Below, one piece after another: positions 53,431 to 63,478 of a stretch of DNA of 64,000 nt; position 1 is the first letter of the stretch, and each line of letters opens with the position of its first letter. The notes beneath the pieces are model-generated. The model did no database searches. It was not told the DNA's origin and saw only the letters and a list, made by a program, of their open reading frames with translations. The translations under genes and the position numbers were made by a program. Source of the stretch: an uncultured Clostridia bacterium (lineage in GTDB: Bacteria > Bacillota > Clostridia > UMGS1810); assembly GCA_934463165.1 (NCBI GenBank), contig CAKSJG010000004.1:51479-115478 (forward strand), in the 5' to 3' direction.

Positions 53431-56400
53431 CTACTGCTTATCAGAAAAAAGCACTTCTGCGCGCCCTGTAGGTACAGCTCCTTTAAATACAAAAACTTTA
53501 AGCGTATTGCCGCCGGCGGCCGATACATCACACTGCAGCTCTGCATTTCGGCTGCCGTCGGCAACATTTATTTTTTCCGTATTGACAGCGACAAGTTTTT
53601 TTATTCCGTTTGCGCTTGAATATTCGGCAATAAACAGACATCCGTCAAAGCTGCTTTTAAATGCCGAAACACTTACCTCTGCCTTTATGTTTCCGACGGA
53701 GTATTTACCGTCGGATATTTCTTTTCCGTTGTTTGATAATTTAATGCTTCCGATCTTTGTATACGGCAGCCGTATTGCATATACCTTCCTTTCGGATACA
53801 GACTCACAGGCATCCAAATATTCTGTTCCGTCCGATGTTACAATTTCATATGACGAAGCATCGAAATTGCCCGAAAGCTCAACTTTTGTTTCCGAATCCG
53901 AATCGAAAACAAGACTGCCGCACGGGGCAAGCTCCGATAAGGTTACGTTATCCAATGTGTCGGCAATAATCTTACACCCCGAAACTCTGACGCTTGAGGT
54001 GATCTTGCCGTTTGCGTCTCCCGATTCAAAAAGCTTATATCCCGAAGATGCAAAATTTGACGTAAAATCGAATTCACACCCGCTAAATCCGATATTTGCA
54101 ATTCCGTTTACCGCTGATGCCGTCCGATTGAAATCCATAAGGTTTTCTGCAGCGGAGTCCGCCTCAAACCCGAATTTGATATTTTCAAAATCAATATTAT
54201 AAACCTTGGGGATGCTTCCGTCATATGAGCCTGACGTTGTATATACAAATTTTATCGGAGATATCTTTTTTGTTGATACCGTGCCGTTTTTCACCGTTAT
54301 ATTGGTTGTGTTTTCGTGTCTTCCCTTTGCATAGATCATCGGATTTTTATCGCAAACGAACTTGTGACCGCCCAGGTCTACGGTAAGCATTCCGGTTGAA
54401 AAGCTCAGATTGTTATACGGAGATGCGCTGTCGTATATATAATCTTTTCTGAGATAAATAATTACATTATCATAATTTGCAAAACGCGCGCCGAAAAGTG
54501 CACTTGCACTGCTGTCATTTGCATAATCCTTATACGCGCCGATAAACGTTCCGTCATCCGCAAACAAAGCAAACGGATAATCATTCGCAGATGAATACTG
54601 ATCCGGAATTGTTCCGTACGGGGTGACGGTTGTATTCGGTTCGGGATCGAGCTCCGTATTTACATCAGCACAAAGAAGATACACGGCATCGGCTTTTGCA
54701 TCGGTGACAGTTTCCGTAACCCTTATATCCGAAAAATATATGGCACGGTCGGTGTCTCCCGATGATTCACCGATTATGAAAAGCGTTTTGTAAAAGTTAT
54801 TCAGCGTTCCGTAGTTACTGTCATACACGTTGTAATCAAACGATACATCCGTCCATTTGCCTGCCGCGGTTGTCACATTTTTTAAAACCTGATCGTAATC
54901 GGCTGTCAAAGAGGCCTTATCCGTGCGTGATGTAAGCGAAATGCCTATTCTTCTTGATATTTCATCATAAACCTTAAAGCTTATCTTAAATCTTCTGCCA
55001 TAGTCGGAATCGTTAATTTTACCGAGGCAGCTTGCATTTTTCAGTATTCGTGTTTTGTTATCGTAAAAATCTTCCTGGGAGTACTGCCCCGTTCCGTCCG
55101 GGCGGATATTGGTCGTAACACTGACCTTAAAGGCACGGCTTCCGTCAGGAACATCCGCAACCTCACCGAGTGCAAAATTTCCTACGGCCGTTCCGCGAAG
55201 ATTATCTGCGGACGAAAGATCCGCAAAATACTTTTCCGTCTCCGCTGCTGCTTCCTTTTGCTTCATTGCAACGGTAACGGCCGCACCCGCATTTTTGGAC
55301 TTCATATATTCCGATGCGTCAAAATCATATAACCCTTTGCCCCTGAGAGGAACTTCACCGATTTTTTCTCCCAAAACGGAATTCTGCGGATTATCCGAAT
55401 CAAAATTTTGCACTTCGTATAATTCAAGAACATTTGCCGCATCGTTTGCACATGCAATTTTAATAATAGGCTTTGAATCATCATTTAAATTCGGCGCTTT
55501 CATGCTGAAATACGAAATTCCGTCAGCTGATGTAAGCTGCAAAGGCTGTACATTCTCGTTTTTAACCGTGAACGAAGCACTTCGGCCCGAGCCGATCGGT
55601 TTTCCGTTATCTCCGCATAAGGTCTTATCGATTTTCAGCGTATAAAGAGCGGCATCATTCAAAGGCTCTGTGATATTATACGTCCACAGTGTATTTCCGT
55701 AAGACGCACTCCAATATCCCTCGGGCATATTGCCGTCGGAATCCGTAACGGTAATTTTGCTGAGCTCTTCTTCAGGCACCGGTCCGGTAAATTTTACAGA
55801 GATGCTTTCGGAATCGGAAACATTTACCGCTCCGTCTGCCGGAGATGTGTACATAACCTTAACCGGGTCATGCTTAAGATAATATCCTGCAAAATCAAAA
55901 AGCGCATTGTATGTATCGACACCGTAATTAAGATCTTTGTTCTGTGCAAGAGTGTGACCGAGATCGATTTCAAAATAAACCGACGGTATGTCATATATTC
56001 TGCATAAGTTTGCAAATGAATTTGACGTCGTGTAATAGGAATTGTCCTTTGTATGGCAAGAGACAAACGTCGGTGCATGATTTTCCGAAATATACATTTC
56101 ATTTCCGCCGCAGCTTGCATACACAAAATCAGCACCGGAATCTATTTTTTTGCCGTCAAAGGTCTGCCACGGCTGCGGCTCGCCGCCGTCAAGGTATCCG
56201 TCAGCAGACGTCTTCCCGGCTTCAAACCGAGTCTCACCGTGATGACCTTTAAAATATCTGTTATTTGCAAATACCGTAGGATCCTCTTCGCCCAAAAACG
56301 TCATCCATCCACCCTTTGAATTGCCGAATACGCCCACTGCCTCAGTATCAAAATCATATCTGCTTTCATCCGACATGGCAAGATAGCGGACATAACGCAT

Positions 56401-57507
56401 GGCGGCGGTATCTATATTTATATTATTATAAAAATGCAGAGAGTACGAAAGATTATCACCCGATATATGCCCTGCCGACGAGCTGCCGTCAAAATAGCCG
56501 TAATGGTCTTTTCTTGCCATAGGAACATAACCGTAATCATACATTACAACGGCGTATCCGTTCAGCGTAAATCCCGCTGTCTGCGGTCTGTCGGCTGTTG
56601 CCGCACCGGAGGCAAGGTGTTCATTTGAGCTTGCAAGGCACATAACAGGTACCTTTTGCCGCGGGTGCGTCGGATAAATAATATGCATATACAAATTAAG
56701 GTCAAGCGGCGAACCGTCTTTTTTTACACAGTCAAACACAGTGTTTGCCTTGGTATATTTTATTTTAATATATTCACCGTTTTCATCGGGTTTACCGGCG
56801 CCGTCAAGCCACTCGGGAGAGGTACCGTCAAGGGCATCACGAACTTCTTTTCTGCTTCCTTCCGAATTTGTCCATTTTATAACGGTCTCGCCCTTTACCG
56901 CGCGGAAATCAGTATTCCAGGTCTCAACGATTTTTTCAAATGTGCCGTCGGCAGCATGCTTGTCAAATTCCCAATATATATTATTCAAAGAGATATTATA
57001 ACCGCTCGGCACAATAAATGTTTCCCGGTATATTCCGCTTGTGATTAAATCCATATCTGTAAAATACTTTCCTGCGGAAAGATTGTTACGAATAGCTTGC
57101 ACGGATTTATCAAGCTGCGGAGACACTGCCCGTATATTGTTTTTGTAATCGGCAACCGTTACGATATATCCTCTCTCAAGCATGGAGCGGATTATTTCAT
57201 CATCGCTGTCAGTACCCGTTCGTTCTGCCATAGTATTTATCACATAAAGTATTACGGCTGTACCGTTATATCCGGGAGATGATTTTTCATCCGCCGAATA
57301 ATATACGGAAAGATCAACCGGTATCCCTATTGTACCGTCATTTTCAAGCGATACGGTATCTCCCTGTTTATATTTATCAAACGAACCGTCTATGCCCGAT
57401 GCATATACCGATGTGACGGCAAAATCCGACGGCATTTCTGCCGCCGTAATAATGCCGAAATTCAAAATAATTATCAAAACAATCGATATAACCCTTTTTG
57501 CGGTCAT
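53431..57507 (-). CDS. Large secreted multidomain alpha/beta-hydrolase
   Basis: 1358 residues with a signal peptide. Residues 40-560 hold a divergent alpha/beta-hydrolase with the nucleophile elbow GVFGNSKGGW (Ser397) and a likely catalytic His in DLGHTLAQ (about 530). A bacterial Ig-like domain (SPADGAVNVSDSESISVKF) follows, then a jelly-roll-like region, which may bind carbohydrate. A region with short beta-helix-like strands (VDLGGHKFVC to NITVKNGTV) and C-terminal beta domains complete the protein. It lies 33 nt after a CE4 deacetylase gene in the same transcript, so an ester-cleaving role on plant polysaccharide is plausible. This is inferred. I know no close characterised relative. Confidence 0.75.
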   Translation of the reverse strand: MTAKRVISIVLIIILNFGIITAAEMPSDFAVTSVYASGIDGSFDKYKQGDTVSLENDGTIGIPVDLSVYYSADEKSSPGYNGTAVILYVINTMAERTGTDSDDEIIRSMLERGYIVTVADYKNNIRAVSPQLDKSVQAIRNNLSAGKYFTDMDLITSGIYRETFIVPSGYNISLNNIYWEFDKHAADGTFEKIVETWNTDFRAVKGETVIKWTNSEGSRKEVRDALDGTSPEWLDGAGKPDENGEYIKIKYTKANTVFDCVKKDGSPLDLNLYMHIIYPTHPRQKVPVMCLASSNEHLASGAATADRPQTAGFTLNGYAVVMYDYGYVPMARKDHYGYFDGSSSAGHISGDNLSYSLHFYNNINIDTAAMRYVRYLAMSDESRYDFDTEAVGVFGNSKGGWMTFLGEEDPTVFANNRYFKGHHGETRFEAGKTSADGYLDGGEPQPWQTFDGKKIDSGADFVYASCGGNEMYISENHAPTFVSCHTKDNSYYTTSNSFANLCRIYDIPSVYFEIDLGHTLAQNKDLNYGVDTYNALFDFAGYYLKHDPVKVMYTSPADGAVNVSDSESISVKFTGPVPEEELSKITVTDSDGNMPEGYWSASYGNTLWTYNITEPLNDAALYTLKIDKTLCGDNGKPIGSGRSASFTVKNENVQPLQLTSADGISYFSMKAPNLNDDSKPIIKIACANDAANVLELYEVQNFDSDNPQNSVLGEKIGEVPLRGKGLYDFDASEYMKSKNAGAAVTVAMKQKEAAAETEKYFADLSSADNLRGTAVGNFALGEVADVPDGSRAFKVSVTTNIRPDGTGQYSQEDFYDNKTRILKNASCLGKINDSDYGRRFKISFKVYDEISRRIGISLTSRTDKASLTADYDQVLKNVTTAAGKWTDVSFDYNVYDSNYGTLNNFYKTLFIIGESSGDTDRAIYFSDIRVTETVTDAKADAVYLLCADVNTELDPEPNTTVTPYGTIPDQYSSANDYPFALFADDGTFIGAYKDYANDSSASALFGARFANYDNVIIYLRKDYIYDSASPYNNLSFSTGMLTVDLGGHKFVCDKNPMIYAKGRHENTTNITVKNGTVSTKKISPIKFVYTTSGSYDGSIPKVYNIDFENIKFGFEADSAAENLMDFNRTASAVNGIANIGFSGCEFDFTSNFASSGYKLFESGDANGKITSSVRVSGCKIIADTLDNVTLSELAPCGSLVFDSDSETKVELSGNFDASSYEIVTSDGTEYLDACESVSERKVYAIRLPYTKIGSIKLSNNGKEISDGKYSVGNIKAEVSVSAFKSSFDGCLFIAEYSSANGIKKLVAVNTEKINVADGSRNAELQCDVSAAGGNTLKVFVFKGAVPTGRAEVLFSDKQ

Positions 57508-57540
57508 TTTAAAACCCTCCGTACACTGCTTACACTCACA

Positions 57541-59349
57541 TTACGCATTTATTGTCTCTTTTGCGGAAACAACCTTCTTTACTCCGTTTATCGTTACATA
57601 AACGTCGATATCACTTGGGTTATATACCGAATCGTCGGTGATAACAAGACTTTCTTTTGCTTTTATATAATCATAAAATTCAATATTTGTCGGATTCCAG
57701 AATTCATCTTTGTGAGAATCCATATCAGCTATAATTTTATCAAGCTTGCTCCATGTATCTTCACGCACATCGGTCTTTGCGTCAAATTCCCAGCTGTGAC
57801 CCCAAAGACTGAAAAGCTTAAGTTCTCCGTCATCGGCAAGATTCCAAAACTCCGTGCTTTTTGCGGATAAATCATCCTTCGCTGCAAAGTAACTTGTGCA
57901 TGTCCAGTTCATAAAATCGGACGGAACATCAAATTTTCCTGTATAGCCGCTTTGTCTTGCGTAGCAGGTTCCTATTTCACTTAAATAATCAACAAACTGT
58001 TTTCCCGATGTTCCGGGGTAACCGTAAGGATATGCAAAACCACGAACTTCACTGCCAAGCCATTTTTCAAGAGATGTTTTTCCGATCAGCAGTGATGATT
58101 TTATATTATCGGCTTTGTTATACATACCGCTTGCATTTGGGTTGCTTTCGGCATTGAATCTCAAATGATAGCGTGAATGACTTGCAATTTCATGATTTCC
58201 GTTTTTAATATTTGTCACAAACTGATTAAAAACCTTACTGCAATATGCGTCATACACAGCTTCGGGATTATTACCGTCGGTAAATCCCGTCGTGTTATAT
58301 GCGGTATATGTTGTATCCGTGGGATAAACAGTTCCGTTTTCATCCAAAAACGTATTCGTTATAAGGTTAAAAGTTGCTTTGTAGTTTGACACGGAAAGCT
58401 TATCCATTACCTTATTATCGCTTGAAAGAGTCGGACCGTCATCAAAGCTGAAGGTTACCGCCTTTCTGACAAAGCCGGGATAATAATTCGCGTCCACGGC
58501 AAATTCACCCGATTTTGAAACAGGCTTCATCGTGTCAAGACTTTCAACGATAATGTATCTGACTGTCTTATTATCGGGATTTGAAAAATCGTCAATTAAT
58601 GCATCCGATTTGGAATTTGCAGCAATGCCTTTGACATCCTTTTTAAAATAAGCTGAAAGACTGTTATCATCGTTATATAGTGCAGCAATAAATACACAAT
58701 TTTCAGCAGAACCCGAATTATTTTTAAAAGTAACCGTCGGCTTGCCGTCTTTAAGCGTTACTTCTCCGCGTGTAAATGTTCCCTCTGTCGAAGAATCTGC
58801 GGTAAGCGACATGCTTCTGAGCATCGGATATGTGCTGTATGCGGTCTGACCGTCGGGATATGTTAAAGTAACCCTGACATAATTCACACTTTCATCAAAA
58901 GAATACGAATAATCATATGTTCTGACCCACACACCGTTAACACTGGTATAAGTCGATGAAATAACCGGTTCAACCGTCAGGGCTTCATAATCGGCGTTAT
59001 CCGCAGAGCTTTCAAACATTATGCTTGCATCTGCACCCTTTTTATCTCTTGAGAAAGTTTTAAGCTCAAAAGATTTGATTTTATCCGAAAGGTTAAAAAC
59101 AAATGAAGCGCTGCTGTTTTTACCGAGTGATATAACCTTGGTATCCCCAAATTCGGTTTTAAGCGCATCGTGGGCATTATCGATACTGCATGCACCGCTC
59201 ACGGAATACAATCCTTTTTCTCCGATTGTTAATGTGTCGAGCTCATTTGTTACGGTGTTATCTGCATATGCGCAAAAACATGTAAAAAATGACATTAAAA
59301 TTACAGCAACCGTCAAACAAAATAAAACACCGAATGATTTTTTTATCAT
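57541..59349 (-). CDS. Secreted polysaccharide deacetylase (CE4/NodB)
   Basis: 602 residues. After a signal peptide (to about 29) come a beta-sandwich, probably carbohydrate-binding (30-180), and a linker domain (190-285). The NodB catalytic domain starts with VTFSFDDGPTLSS (299 onward; Asp pair), then HEIASHSRYH (metal histidines), then FAYPYGYPG and LFSLWGHSWE. It would remove acetyl groups from xylan, chitin-like polymer or peptidoglycan. Its place beside the large hydrolase and isomerase favours plant polysaccharide. AAGGAG precedes the ATG. First gene of the transcript, divergent from an AraC gene. Confidence 0.88.
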   Translation of the reverse strand: MIKKSFGVLFCLTVAVILMSFFTCFCAYADNTVTNELDTLTIGEKGLYSVSGACSIDNAHDALKTEFGDTKVISLGKNSSASFVFNLSDKIKSFELKTFSRDKKGADASIMFESSADNADYEALTVEPVISSTYTSVNGVWVRTYDYSYSFDESVNYVRVTLTYPDGQTAYSTYPMLRSMSLTADSSTEGTFTRGEVTLKDGKPTVTFKNNSGSAENCVFIAALYNDDNSLSAYFKKDVKGIAANSKSDALIDDFSNPDNKTVRYIIVESLDTMKPVSKSGEFAVDANYYPGFVRKAVTFSFDDGPTLSSDNKVMDKLSVSNYKATFNLITNTFLDENGTVYPTDTTYTAYNTTGFTDGNNPEAVYDAYCSKVFNQFVTNIKNGNHEIASHSRYHLRFNAESNPNASGMYNKADNIKSSLLIGKTSLEKWLGSEVRGFAYPYGYPGTSGKQFVDYLSEIGTCYARQSGYTGKFDVPSDFMNWTCTSYFAAKDDLSAKSTEFWNLADDGELKLFSLWGHSWEFDAKTDVREDTWSKLDKIIADMDSHKDEFWNPTNIEFYDYIKAKESLVITDDSVYNPSDIDVYVTINGVKKVVSAKETINA

Positions 59350-59375
59350 AATGTTAAACTCCTTTTCTGTACTGT

Positions 59376-59391
59376 AAATAAACGTTTATTT
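59376..59391. promoter_or_regulatory. 16-bp perfect palindrome between deacetylase and AraC genes
   Basis: AAATAAACGTTTATTT equals its own complement. It lies in the leader of the deacetylase gene; TATAAT boxes occur on both strands nearby (about 59398-59420). A candidate operator for the adjacent regulator. Confidence 0.55.
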
Positions 59392-59489
59392 GTCTTGATT
59401 ATATCATTACGGTGTGATATAATATAAGTGTGTTTTTGAAACATAATTTGTAAAAAATAAACTTTTTTTGCAGAAACGGTGATATAATT

Positions 59490-60362
59490 ATGAAATTGCA
59501 CGATATTAATCCGTATGTCAGATTTGTACGCATACAAAAACAATTGGTTTATACCCATACTCTTTATGCCCTCGATAACAGGATATTTTATTGCATTGAC
59601 GGAAACGGCAGTATAGTTATTGACGGAGATGAAATACCTGTATCAAAGGGTACACTTGTATATTGGCGTGATTCCGTACCGTACAGGTTTATAACAACCG
59701 ACAACCCGCCCGTATATATAGGCGTGAATTTTGATTTTTCGCAGGAACGGTGCGAGGTTACCGTGCCCATGCCTCCCGTAAAGGAAAACGACTATACCGA
59801 AAGTATGCTTATTGACGATAAAAAAATTGACGATGAAAAACTGTTTAATAAATATTTTGTTATAAATAATGCATTTATTTTTGAAAGTAAATTTTCGGAA
59901 CTCGAAAAGGAATACACCGGTAAGCAAATATATTACATGCAAAAATGCAAAACCATACTTTTAGATATTCTTACAACGGCTCTTGTAATGTACGGAAATA
60001 AAGATAATACAAAAACAGAAAAACTTACAGATCAGGTTATATCATATATAAAGAAAAATTATAATACAAACATTACATACAAAGACATTGCCGATGAGCT
60101 GCACTATCACCCGAATTATATCAGCAGGCTTTTGCTGAAACAAACAGGAATGACGCTTCATAAATATCTTATAAAATACAGAATATCAAAAGCCATAACC
60201 CTGCTTCAGGCAACCAATTATTCTGTTGAAAAGGTTGCCGAAACAGTCGGGATTTCAGATGTGGGAAATTTTTCAAAATTGTTTAAAAAACATACCGGCA
60301 GCTCACCGTCAAAGTACAAAAATTCTTTTAAGGTATATATGAAAGATATAGCAAACGGATGA
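59490..60362 (+). CDS. AraC-family transcriptional regulator
   Basis: 290 residues. An N-terminal cupin ligand domain (about 20-90, GNGSIVIDGDEIPVSKGTLVYW) is followed by a helical linker and two AraC helix-turn-helix units. These are ITYKDIADELHYHPNYISRLLLKQTGMTLHKYL and VEKVAETVGISDVGNFSKLFKKHTGSSPSKYK. GGTGAT lies before the ATG. Divergent from the CE4/hydrolase operon and probably its activator. The last codon abuts the end of uvrB (convergent). Confidence 0.9.
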   Translation: MKLHDINPYVRFVRIQKQLVYTHTLYALDNRIFYCIDGNGSIVIDGDEIPVSKGTLVYWRDSVPYRFITTDNPPVYIGVNFDFSQERCEVTVPMPPVKENDYTESMLIDDKKIDDEKLFNKYFVINNAFIFESKFSELEKEYTGKQIYYMQKCKTILLDILTTALVMYGNKDNTKTEKLTDQVISYIKKNYNTNITYKDIADELHYHPNYISRLLLKQTGMTLHKYLIKYRISKAITLLQATNYSVEKVAETVGISDVGNFSKLFKKHTGSSPSKYKNSFKVYMKDIANG

Positions 60363-60363
60363 T

Positions 60364-62325
60364 TTAATTTTTTCCTTTCAGTTTTATTATCTCATCTCTG
60401 TATATTGCTGCGGTTTCAAAATCAAGATTAGCCGATGCTTCATTCATCAGCTCTGTCAGCCGCTTAATCTTAGATTCGGCATCGTCTTCAGCTCCGATTT
60501 TCGGAGACGGCATGGTTTTAACGGTTTCATATGTCTTTATGACATCGTGAACATCTTTGCGTATTGTTTTGGGGATAATTCCATGTTCTTCATTATATGC
60601 CGTCTGTATTTCACGTCTGCGCTCGGTTTCGTCAATTGCTCTTTTCATGGAGCCCGTCACCGTGTCGGCATACATTATTACACGACTGTCCGCGTTTCGT
60701 GCCGCTCTGCCTATAGTCTGAACAAGCGACGTTTCGCTTCTTAAGAATCCCTCTTTATCAGCATCGAGAATAGCAACCAACGATACCTCGGGTATGTCAA
60801 GGCCTTCTCTCAAAAGGTTTATACCAACAAGAACATCAAAAACTCCGAGGCGTAAATCACGTATTATTTTCATTCTTTCTATGGTTTCAATATCCGAATG
60901 CATATAACGGACCTTTATGCCGATTCCGCGAAAGTACTCGGTCAGGCTCTCTGCCATTTTTTTCGTAAGAGTTGTCACCAATACACGTTCATTCCGTTCG
61001 GTAACAGCATTTATTTCACCTGCAAGGTCATCAACCTGACCTTTAATCGGTCTGATGATAACCTCGGGATCGACAAGACCGGTAGGTCTTATTATCTGTT
61101 CTACAACCTCTCCTCCTGAATTTTTAATTTCATAATCGCCCGGTGTTGCACTGACAAATATCGCCTGATTAATGCGCTGCTCAAATTCTTCAAAACATAG
61201 AGGTCTGTTGTCAAATGCAGACGGCAGACGAAAACCGAAGTCAACAAGCGTCTGCTTTCGCGAGCGGTCACCGGCATACATTGCCCTGACCTGCGGAAGT
61301 GTTACATGTGACTCATCAACAACGAGAAGAAAATCGTCCGGGAAATAATCAATAAGAGTAAACGGAGCGCTGCCGGGTTCTCTTCCGCTTATATGACGTG
61401 AATAGTTTTCTATTCCCTGGCAGAATCCTATTTCCTGCATCATTTCAAGGTCATAGTTTGTTCTTTGATTAAGTCTCTGCATTTCAAGAAGCTTTCCTTT
61501 TTCTTCAAGCTCCTTGCATCTTTCGTCAAGCTCCTGCCTTATGGTAACCATTGCGCGTTTCATTTTTTCGTCGGTTGTAGCGTAGTGCGACGCCGGAAAA
61601 ATCGTTGTGAAATTACGGTATGCCTTAATTTCACCCGTGGTAACATCTATATCCGATATGCGCTCTATTTCGTCACCGAAAAATTCTATTCTTATAGCGC
61701 TTTCACCGCTGCTTGCCGGAAAAACCTCAACAACATCACCGCGAACACGAAATGTTCCGCGCTCACAGCTTATATCGTTTCGGCTGTATTGAATTTCTAC
61801 AAGCTTTCTCAAGAAATCGTTTCGGTCTGTCTCATTGCCCACTCTCAATGATATCATAAGGTTTTTATAATCATCGGGATCACCGAGACCGTATATGCAT
61901 GAAACACTCGCAACAATAATAACATCTCTGCGCTCCAAAAGAGCCGCTGTTGCAGAATGGCGAAGTCTGTCTATTTCGTCATTAATCGATGCGTCTTTTT
62001 CTATATATGTGTCAGTATTCGGAATATATGCCTCCGGCTGATAATAATCATAGTAGCTAACAAAATATTCAACGGCATTATCGGGGAAAAACTCCTTAAA
62101 TTCACTGCACAGCTGCGCTGCAAGAATTTTGTTATGTGCAAGAACAAGTGTAGGTTTGTTTACGCGTTCTATCGTCTTTGCTACGGTAAATGTCTTGCCC
62201 GATCCCGTAACACCCATAAGTGTCTGACAGTGCTTGCCGTTTATAATTCCATCGCTTAATTTATCTATAGCATCAATCTGATCTCCCATAGGTTCAAACG
62301 GAGACACAACTTTAAATGCCGACAT
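60364..62325 (-). CDS. uvrB: UvrABC excinuclease subunit B
   Basis: 653 residues. Walker A is GVTGSGKTFTVAKTI. VSYYDYYQPEAYIPNTDTYIEKD forms the beta-hairpin used to clamp DNA. DESHVTLPQVRAMYAGDRSR and the helicase motif QTIGRAARN are present. The C-terminal UVR domain ends DFETAAIYRDEIIKLK. The ATG at 62325 follows AGGTGT; codons upstream are leader. Consensus promoter at 62364-62392. Confidence 0.98.
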   Translation of the reverse strand: MSAFKVVSPFEPMGDQIDAIDKLSDGIINGKHCQTLMGVTGSGKTFTVAKTIERVNKPTLVLAHNKILAAQLCSEFKEFFPDNAVEYFVSYYDYYQPEAYIPNTDTYIEKDASINDEIDRLRHSATAALLERRDVIIVASVSCIYGLGDPDDYKNLMISLRVGNETDRNDFLRKLVEIQYSRNDISCERGTFRVRGDVVEVFPASSGESAIRIEFFGDEIERISDIDVTTGEIKAYRNFTTIFPASHYATTDEKMKRAMVTIRQELDERCKELEEKGKLLEMQRLNQRTNYDLEMMQEIGFCQGIENYSRHISGREPGSAPFTLIDYFPDDFLLVVDESHVTLPQVRAMYAGDRSRKQTLVDFGFRLPSAFDNRPLCFEEFEQRINQAIFVSATPGDYEIKNSGGEVVEQIIRPTGLVDPEVIIRPIKGQVDDLAGEINAVTERNERVLVTTLTKKMAESLTEYFRGIGIKVRYMHSDIETIERMKIIRDLRLGVFDVLVGINLLREGLDIPEVSLVAILDADKEGFLRSETSLVQTIGRAARNADSRVIMYADTVTGSMKRAIDETERRREIQTAYNEEHGIIPKTIRKDVHDVIKTYETVKTMPSPKIGAEDDAESKIKRLTELMNEASANLDFETAAIYRDEIIKLKGKN

Positions 62326-62363
62326 ATTTACACCTGCTTTCCTGCTTAATAAATTCAATTTTG

Positions 62364-62392
62364 ATTATATCAAAAAAAAACAAATAGGTCAA
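62364..62392 (-). promoter_or_regulatory. Promoter of uvrB
   Basis: TTGACC, 17-bp spacer, TATAAT on the minus strand. No obvious LexA/SOS box was noticed beside it. Confidence 0.8.
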
Positions 62393-62453
62393 GGGTTTAA
62401 AATTCTGATATGATTTCTTATTGAATTAATATTGCAAAATGCTCGAAAATACA

Positions 62454-62482
62454 TTGACAAAACCAAAAATATAATGTATAGT
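62454..62482 (+). promoter_or_regulatory. Promoter of the TIM-barrel sugar isomerase-like gene
   Basis: TTGACA, 17-bp spacer, TATAGT, about 40 bases before the start codon. Confidence 0.75.
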
Positions 62483-62522
62483 ATATGTTAATATTTACAT
62501 AAATATTAAGGAGTTGAAAACT

Positions 62523-63392
62523 ATGCTGCTTACAACCTTAACCGAATATATGGGCGACAGATTAAGCCCGCTTAAGGCAATAGAAATAATTGCAAAGGCA
62601 GGATTTGATTCTTATGATTTATCACTCTTCAACACTAAGCTGCCTTTCTTCGGTAATGATTACAAAGAATATTTAAAAAAAGTAAAACGGATCTCCGATA
62701 AGCTCGGCATAAAATGCACACAGTCACACGCACCTTTCCCGACTGCAATCGGAGGTGATGAAAAATTCAACAAAAAACGTTTTTCGGAGGTTGTCCGTTC
62801 AATTGAATGCGCTGCATATCTCGGAGCAAAAATCATTGTTATTCATCCTATTCAGCACTTTGCCGAAGGTGAAAACGCACTTGATATGAACATTGATTTT
62901 TACGGCAGACTAATTCCATATGCTAAAGAAAACGGAATTAAAATTGCTACGGAAAACATGTGGGGAATAGATAATAAAAGAGGATATATTGTTAAAACCG
63001 TGTGCAGTGATGCAAATGATTTTAACAAACTGATAGATACGGTAAACAGTGAATATCTTGTAGGCTGCCTTGATCTCGGGCACTGCGGACTTGTCGGCGA
63101 AGAGGCTGCGGATATGATAAGAAAAATGGGCGGTAAACGAATAAAGGCGCTGCATATTCATGACAATGATTATCTTCACGATACGCATACCATGCCGTAT
63201 ATGAGCAAGATGGATTGGGATTCTATCCTTAAAGCGCTTGCCGATATAGAATACGACGGGAACTTCACATATGAGGCTGATACATTTATATCCGGCTTAC
63301 CTGATGAATTGCTTTTGGATGCGGAAATATTTATGTGTAAAACAGGCAGATATATGATAAATAAAATCAAGGAATATAAAAAAGCTGATTAG
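62523..63392 (+). CDS. Sugar phosphate isomerase/epimerase-like TIM-barrel protein
   Basis: 289 residues of the xylose-isomerase-like (AP-endonuclease 2) barrel. Metal-site residues are suggested by QSHAPF, IVIHPIQHF, IATENMWG, CLDLGHCGLVG, ALHIHDND and YEADTF. Families with this fold include hydroxypyruvate isomerases, inosose and sugar epimerases, and endonuclease IV. The sequence does not settle which; the absence of endonuclease IV signatures favours sugar chemistry. AAGGAG is nine bases before the ATG at 62523; a TTG touching it is rejected. It stands alone between uvrB and a repeat. Confidence 0.8.
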   Translation: MLLTTLTEYMGDRLSPLKAIEIIAKAGFDSYDLSLFNTKLPFFGNDYKEYLKKVKRISDKLGIKCTQSHAPFPTAIGGDEKFNKKRFSEVVRSIECAAYLGAKIIVIHPIQHFAEGENALDMNIDFYGRLIPYAKENGIKIATENMWGIDNKRGYIVKTVCSDANDFNKLIDTVNSEYLVGCLDLGHCGLVGEEAADMIRKMGGKRIKALHIHDNDYLHDTHTMPYMSKMDWDSILKALADIEYDGNFTYEADTFISGLPDELLLDAEIFMCKTGRYMINKIKEYKKAD

Positions 63393-63478
63393 GCTTATAA
63401 TATCGTGATTTGATATCAAAACATCAACAACAATTATATTTAGTTATCAACATCTGCATTTAATTATCGGTATTGCAG

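Noticed and set aside
53411..54202. 263-codon plus-strand frame opposite the large hydrolase
   Set aside because: Ser/Pro-rich complement of the hydrolase C-terminus. It contains no domain and has no ribosome site.
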